A stretch of 64,000 nt of DNA, from contig NC_051063.1 in assembly GCF_004664715.2 (NCBI RefSeq), positions 117,356,629 through 117,420,628 on the forward strand, read 5' to 3'. Positions within the stretch are counted from its first letter, which is position 1. The number at the start of each line of letters is the position of its first letter. Made by a program: the position numbers and the translations under genes. Below are positions 58,150-64,000 of this stretch, one piece after another. Below the pieces are notes generated by a model, which did not search any database, was not told the DNA's origin, and worked only from the letters and a program-made list of their open reading frames with translations. This stretch comes from Peromyscus leucopus (taxonomy: Eukaryota > Chordata > Mammalia > Rodentia > Cricetidae).

Positions 58150-58945
58150 ATGTACAAAGTTGTTCTGACTGCAAGATACACCAGAACAATGGTGGCACAA
58201 AGCTTGTGAGAGTAACCACCAATATTTGATTTGACTTAAGGCACACTCTGTGAAATGGGACCTATACCTGATGCTTCCTGGGTGACCAAGAGCCTGAAAC
58301 TAGGTAACCCAGTGACCTAGAGTAAAGCCAAATACTACTGTTTTACTAAACGAACAAGTCAATAAAATGACTTTCAATGGCAGCATGCTATACTGATAGT
58401 ACTTTCCTCAGCCACCACCAGAGAAGCTTCCTCCTGCAGCAAATGGGAACAAATACAGAGACCCAAAGCCAGACACTATGTAGAGAGTGAGAGACCTTGC
58501 AAAACTCAAGCTTCAGAAGAATGTTTCATCAAATTTCTCACCTCAGGACTCAGGGAACCCTGAGCATTTGGTGGCAGAAAAAGTAAGAACCAGAGGTGAT
58601 GGAGCACACCAAGGAAACAAAACCCTCTAAGCACAACAGGACAGACACACTTATGAACTAACTGAGATTAAAGCAGCATGAACAGGACCTGCATAGATCT
58701 GCAGCAGATGGGTTCTTAGAGTTGAATGATGTGAGCACATGTCCCCAGCCATAAACCAGAAGCTATCTCTAATTGATAATCACTTGAAAATGAAAATTTA
58801 GTACACACACTACTACTCTTAAGGATAGTCCACAAGTCCAATAGTAGATGGCCAGCAGAAAATGAACTGAGTGACATTGTTGGAGGTTCCATGTCTCATG
58901 ATGTCATGTCAGGGCTTTTTCTTTTTAAAATTGTGTTTATTTTTA
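58150..58945 (+). mobile_element. Rodent L1 3' UTR (Lx-like)
   Basis: 'gatgcttcctgggtgaccaa', 'aacccagtgacctagagtaa', 'agagaagcttcctcctgcag', 'acaaatacagagacccaaag', 'aaccagaagctatctctaat' and 'ggaggttccatgtctcatga' follow rodent L1 3' UTR order, ending near a T-rich stretch. Confidence 0.85.
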
Positions 58946-59036
58946 ATGTGGCCATAATGAGACATGCTTGAGACAGGAGCAGGAAAATTTGAAAGTATTC
59001 AATTTGCTGTTGTAATAAGTTAACTAAAACTAAAGT

Positions 59037-59430
59037 GTGAGTGCAAAAGACTGTGCAGATGAGAACGTGCTGAAAGAACCACTTGTCCAATTATGTGCAC
59101 TTATACCATACCCAAGAATAAACTATACAGAAGACATGAAAAGAGGTAAAGACCTGAAAGCAGCTTCTAAATGTCAGGATATTGATGGTTCAATTTCAGA
59201 AGCTACAAAAATGATGTCGGAATCCTTTATTTGACTTTAATTTCAATTTGTATTTTGAAATGTCCTTAAACTCAAAATCCTCGAAGAAATTATCAAAAGA
59301 ACAGGAGAGACGACATCAACCATTTGTCATGAAAAAAAAAAAAGATAACACACAGCCAGAAGAAATATATAAGCTCAAAAATTCTGTATCCAGACAGACT
59401 TATGTTTTTGTTTGTTCAATGACACAATGA
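59037..59430 (+). pseudogene. Coding-like stretch, origin unknown (possible retrocopy remnant)
   Basis: Two adjacent frames, shifted relative to each other, read like ordinary lysine-rich protein: one ends SISEATKMMSESFI at 59231, the other (from 59248) contains LSKEQERRHQPFVMKKKKDN and SVSRQTYVF before a stop at 59430. The first frame has no ATG start and is preceded by stops. Together they could be a frameshifted fragment of a processed pseudogene. I do not recognise the parent. Chance open frames in AT-rich DNA are the alternative. Confidence 0.3.
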
Positions 59431-59998
59431 AAAACTTTTTTTTTCTTAGTAAATAAATTAGAGATGTTTAACAAACTGGAAACAGTGTGCAAAGATTGGT
59501 CTTGGTGAAGGAATGTCTGTGGTTAATAGCTGTCAGTTCATAGACTTTGGAATATTTTTTTAATGCCACATTTTTAGTGGAACTTTCTATGCCCCAAGAA
59601 ATCACACAAGAAACAAAGAAGAGAGAAGCAATAGTTGCAGATATGAGTGTATGTCATTCATGATAAACTGGCTGTGCAGGCTATTGTGAATCATCACAAT
59701 GCTACAAACGGCAAAAATGAAACTGAATCTTTCACATCCAAATGAAATAATCTCAGCAGAGCCACTAGGGTTGGTGAGGCCATATCTGAACAGAGATGGG
59801 GTTGGTTTCAAATCTGATCTTTCAGCCACCAACTTCAGGTAGTGTCAGTAGAGTGGGTACCTTGCAGAGCCTTTTAGTTCACACAGACTTACATGTCAGC
59901 TTTAACAAACGCCATCCCTCTACAGTGTCTGTATGTTTAGCTGATCAACTCTGATTCTTCTGAAAGTCTGTTGTTTTGAGGTTTGTTTGTTTGATGTA
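59431..59998. other. Upstream stretch, nothing recognised
   Basis: No gene or clear repeat; ends at the target site of the next LTR. Confidence 0.5.
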
Positions 59999-60573
59999 TG
60001 TAGCTGATTGTTATTTTTTTTTTTTTTTTTTACTCTTTATTCTTTTGGGGGGCTCACCACCCAGCTCCCAAATAAATCACACACACAGAGGCTTGTTACT
60101 TCTTATGAATACCCAGCTTTAGCTTGGCTTATTTCTGGCTAGCTTTCCTTAACTTAAATCATTTCACCTATCTTTTGCCTCTGGGCTTTTGCTTTTTTTC
60201 TATTTCTGTATGCGTTTCATTACTTCTTACTCTGTGGTTTGCTGTGCAGTTGGGTGGCTGACCCTTGATAGCCTCCTCCTTCTTTTCTCATTCCCTTCTT
60301 ACTCCTTTAGCCTCTAATGTTCTTTTCAATCTATTTATTCTCTCTGCCTGCCAGCCTTGCCTATTTCTCTTCCCTGCCTTGCTATTGGCTGTTCAGCTCT
60401 TTATTAGACCAATCAGGTCTTTTAGACAGGCAGAATAACACAGCTTCACAGAGTTAAACAAATGCAACCTAAAAGAATGCCATACATCTTTGCATCATTA
60501 AAAAAATTGCATCATTAAAAATATTCCACAGCATAAACAAAAGTAATACATCTTAAAATTATATTCCATAACA
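59999..60573 (-). mobile_element. Solo LTR of a second class II-like family (family C, my label)
   Basis: 575 bp with TG..CA ends and a 6-bp duplication with one mismatch (gatgta 59993-59998, gatgtg 60574-60579). Plus-strand landmarks: 'ggctcaccacccagctccca', 'aaataaatcacacacacaga', 'gagctttccttaacttaaat'-like text at about 60141-60160, 'ttgctattggctgttcagct', 'ttattagaccaatcaggtct'. A T22-type run at 60015-60032 lies near its 3' end in element sense. I recall this LTR as common in cricetid genomes. Confidence 0.85.
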
Positions 60574-60579
60574 GATGTG

Positions 60580-61454
60580 TTTTTCACAGGTTTCCTTCAT
60601 ATTAAAAGATTTTGGATGGGATATTCATGTGCTCAAAACACAAAATACTTCGTTATGTAATAGACATGGAAAATATGTGACTGTCATAGGACTATAACAG
60701 AAACTGAATTTTAAATTTGTTGTTTCTAGAACAAGATTTTCTTTATTACCTACATTGCACCATTTATTTACTTTCTTGTCATTGATTTGTACAGAGACAG
60801 GTAAATCACAGACCTGAGCCTGCTGTAGTCACTTCTCTGGGTATCTGAAAGAAGTAACAAATAAAAGCAAGAGACTTTTGTGTGGTATCATAGATTAAGG
60901 AATAGGGGAAACTACATACATGCCGAGAAGAGGTTTCTGTTTTAAGTTTGCTACAGATTCTAGTCAAAGAAACTATTTTCAATATTCCAAAGACTCAACC
61001 ACAGGCTCTCTATTGAACTCATGGTACTCTTTTGTTCCTTTATAACGTAATGTCCTGTTTTGCTTCAGTTAGCTCCAGCTGGCTTTCTCTTATGTGCAAT
61101 GCAAGAATCCTAACAGCAAGGATGCCAGAGTTGATTTTCATCAAAAGGATAAACAGACAAAATTTCACTGACCTCAAAGACTAGTTGATTCCAAGGGAAT
61201 TATGTCTCTTGTTATAAATGTAGACTTCTAACTCAGAATTACCCTCTATGAGACTTTTAAATGTATACAGTGTTCACCATGCATTCAAATTCATCCACAC
61301 TCTAAGACTTCGTTTCTAGGCAACAGTGATTTTAAGATGCCAAGAATTGCAGTTCAGGTAATTACATATCAAAAGCCACAGAAGATTTGGATCAAACAAA
61401 CATGAATTCCAATCCTGGAAGGGGGTTGACCTTAGTTATTTACTTATTATTACT
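60580..61454. other. Upstream stretch, nothing recognised
   Basis: No gene or clear repeat. Confidence 0.5.
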
Positions 61455-61517
61455 GTCCTTTCCCTCCTCCTCTTCCTTTTCCTTTTTCCTCCTTCTCCTC
61501 CTCGTTCTTTTCTTCTA
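61455..61517. repeat. Pyrimidine-rich tract
   Basis: Almost only C and T on the plus strand (ctcctcctcttcc-type). Confidence 0.9.
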
Positions 61518-61884
61518 GATGGAGGGATCTCAACTTACAGTTGTTTATCTGGAATACTATTTGACACAAAGACAATTAATTACACTTCGGATTTCTTGCC
61601 ACTGTTTAGCCCTCATTGTTTTATTGCTAATAAATGCCAGTGTTACATATTGAAATTCCTTAGTTTTCCATAGAAAATTCCCCCTCCTTTCTATTTTCCT
61701 TTCTCCCCACCCTTTCCCCTCTTTTGTTAAGCATTTGTCTTCTTACTCAAGAATTTTGAGTATCTTAAGAATAAACTAGAGTTGTTCCCTTTCAGAGGAA
61801 TTCATGTTTTGGTTATAGAAATCACCCACTAGTTCATCAAAACGGGTTAGGTGGAATGCCTGAAAGAAATCTTTGTTTGTTTGA
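61518..61884. other. Upstream stretch, nothing recognised
   Basis: A second C/T-rich patch at about 61680-61725. No gene. Confidence 0.5.
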
Positions 61885-61902
61885 TGTTTTTTGGGAAAGT
61901 TC

Positions 61903-61955
<53 letters not shown>

Positions 61956-62037
61956 CCCTGGCTGTCCTGAACTCAGGGATCTGCTTGCCTTTGTCTTCCA
62001 GGTGCTGGGATTAAAGGGTTATATCACCATGCCCAGC
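61885..62037 (-). mobile_element. B1 SINE with an internal (TG)n expansion
   Basis: Plus-strand 'gttttttgggaaagttcttt' then (TG)n, then 'tagccctggctgtcctgaac', 'gtgctgggattaaagggtta' and 'caccatgcccagc' is the reverse complement of B1. The TG run sits exactly where B1 has its short ctctgtgtag. Confidence 0.9.
61905..61953. repeat. (TG)24 microsatellite inside a B1
   Basis: Perfect run bounded on both sides by B1 sequence. Confidence 0.97.
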
Positions 62038-62789
62038 AAAAATCTAAGTACTAAGGCAACATGATATATGATCATTTAACTTGGACCATATATTTAAAAA
62101 TAATTTCCTAAGATCACAATTCACAAACTCTTATTGGGGGTAATCTTCTCAGATAACTATTATTAGGTCTGTCTGAGGTCCATTGTGAGTGAAATATGAA
62201 ATTTAAGTATCTTTCAGGTTATGCTGCTGCAAGTTGAGAGATTTCCTTACAGATAACAGCATATGTGAGTTATTTTAACTAACTTGAACTAGAGTCCTGT
62301 TTCTAAGGCTGCCTGTAGTAGACTAAGGTCTACTTCACATATAATTTAAATAAAGCTCTATTAGCTAGAGACACAATATCTTGTATGTTAATGACGTACC
62401 ATATAAACTTTTTTTATTGTCCATCATTCAGGCTGATGAATCTATCTTGATCATTCTGATTCCCTTTCAATCCATGCTGGTCTGTCTCTGCACTGTGAAT
62501 ATATTTTTCCCCAGCACAGACACCCTTTAGTGTTCATGTTGTCTCCAGTTGCCCATCTCAAAGAGAATCAAGTTCTCATGACTAAAAGGCTAACTCTAAT
62601 TTGACCTTGGGACTTACTCCAAGTCTCACATTTCTGTTTGAATTCTTTTTGCACTTTTCCAATGATACATGAGGCATGTTTATGCATCATGGCACATCTC
62701 TGTAATTAGATTAAATGTGAAGACCTTTTCAGTATATTATGAAGTATGCATTTTGTTGTGGACACATTCACAGGCCTTGTTATTTCTTT

Positions 62790-62793
<4 letters not shown>
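62038..62793. other. Upstream stretch, nothing recognised
   Basis: No gene or clear repeat. Confidence 0.5.
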
Positions 62794-62845
<52 letters not shown>

Positions 62846-62880
62846 ATGTGTATGTGTATGTGTGTGTGTGTGTATGTGTG
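62794..62880. repeat. (TG)n microsatellite, interrupted
   Basis: About 25 perfect units followed by TG with CA and TA interruptions. Confidence 0.95.
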
Positions 62881-62905
62881 TTCGTGATTGCACATACATA
62901 ATAAA

Positions 62906-63140
62906 GGTCAGACGAGATGTTAGGTGTCTTGCTCTATCAATCTCTCACTTACTCTTCTCAGGTAGAATCTCCTAAAGAATTTGGAGCTAGCCTGGCAGCC
63001 AACACTCCTCAGTGATACTTGTATCTCCACCATTTCAACACTGGATTTATAGGTACACATATTTCTGACTTTTTACGTGGGCCCTGGATATTCTAATTCT
63101 CGTCCTCATGATTGTCCAGCAATCTCCCTTGCCCCCTGAG
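62906..63140 (-). mobile_element. B4-type SINE
   Basis: 'aatttggagctagcctggca', 'ctgactttttacgtgggccc' and 'attctcgtcctcatgattgt' in reverse SINE order, with the TG-rich tract on its left as usual for this type. Confidence 0.72.
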
Positions 63141-63329
63141 CTCTCTTCCTAGCCTAGTTCTTATTTTTCTTAGTGTTTTCTAATACTTTGATGTTAGCTT
63201 TGATGTGCTATACCTAAAGTTTATAATCTTGCCTCAACTGATATGAGAAGCAAACCTTTTAGCTAGATTCCTAGCTCTATTTTTGATGTCTTGGTGCAAT
63301 TTTAATAAAGCTCTTTTCTTTTGATAATT

Positions 63330-63453
63330 TTTTGTTTTGAGAATTTCATACATATGATGAAATATAATCATATTTGCTATATTTTTATGCCTAACTTCCT
63401 CTACATGTTCCCCAATGGCCTCATATTTCATATGCATATATATATGTTGTTTA

Positions 63454-63494
<41 letters not shown>

Positions 63495-64000
63495 CAGTTA
63501 GTGCTTCCCTATGAGAATGGATGTGGGGTCATCCACTGGAGCATGAAACTTCCCAGCAGACACATCCTCAAAGAGAATGATTCTCATTCCCTCACCAACC
63601 ATCAATGACCAATAGTTCCTCAGTAATGGGTGAGGCCTGGAGAGCCCCTATCTCATCTAGCTTAGAATCTAGACTGTCTTAATATTGTGCAGATCATATG
63701 CAGGTAACCACAGATATTATGCATTCATGTGACCTCTAACAATGCCATGTCCAGAAGACAGCATTTTATACCGCTCTGGTCCATCCTACAGCTCTTGGAT
63801 TCTTTTTGTCTCCTCTTCCAGGATGTTTCCTGATCCTTGGTGGATATAGAGGGTGCTTAATGTAGATATCTTATTTAGGTATCCCAAATCTATCATATAT
63901 TCCATCCAAGGATTTTTTTTTTAATTTACCAATGATCTTCAAAGAATGATAAATTTCCTCTACTGTGTCTTCCATCATTTATAGCTTTTTTCACATGGTC
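63330..64000. mobile_element. Old rodent L1-related repeat, running off the window
   Basis: 'gagaatttcatacatatgat', 'gggtcatccactggagcatg', 'gcaggtaaccacagatatta', 'atgtccagaagacagcattt' and 'cttttcctccagg'-like text ('ctcctcttccaggatgtttc') are phrases of a dispersed rodent repeat that I associate with L1. Orientation (probably minus) and subfamily are uncertain. Confidence 0.65.
63456..63491. repeat. (TA)18 microsatellite
   Basis: Perfect run inside the L1-related repeat. Confidence 0.97.

Overview
This window is mammalian nuclear DNA from a muroid rodent. B1, B2/B3, ID and chimeric ID-B1 (B4-type) SINEs, rodent L1 3' ends and several LTR families all point that way. Two of the LTR families, as I remember them, are abundant in hamster, vole and deer-mouse genomes, so Cricetidae is my best guess; this is inference, not proof. 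No bacterial-type genes, operons or CRISPR arrays are present.

The only protein-coding gene I can support is the 5' part of Nox4 (NADPH oxidase 4), on the minus strand. Exon 1 (start codon at 32370) lies in a CpG island at about 32280-32720. Exon 2 is at 31726-31821, exon 3 at 1567-1677 and exon 4 at 423-507. All splice sites visible are GT-AG. Together the exons encode residues 1-116: the cytosolic N-terminus, transmembrane helices 1 and 2, and the start of helix 3 with the first expected haem-binding histidine. The remaining exons lie beyond position 1. Intron 2 is about 30 kb and holds most of the repeats in the left half.

Positions 32371-64000 lie upstream of Nox4. I see no second gene there. 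The stretch holds an Hmgn2 processed pseudogene (from 34735), many L1, SINE, MIR and L2 pieces, and a cluster of LTR elements between 47 and 61 kb.

The most informative structure is a family of class II-like LTRs ('family A', my label) with five integrations, each flanked by a perfect 6-bp target duplication: 18358-18725, 19623-20137, 40942-41285, 47191-49125 and 50384-50759. Four are solo LTRs. The fourth in order is a short provirus with a lysine-type primer binding site; a different LTR that carries B1-like sequence is nested inside it. The first two are inverted relative to each other, 0.9 kb apart in Nox4 intron 2, and each splits a SINE. The 19623-20137 copy carries an extra segment bounded by a 23-bp direct repeat.

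Repeat names come from recognition by eye, without a database search. Class calls are firmer than subfamily names, and most repeat edges are approximate except where a target duplication fixes them. I did not find evidence of a new biological system; the notable items are the nested and inverted LTRs, an open in-frame extension upstream of the Nox4 start, and a few unexplained palindromes and coding-like stretches.
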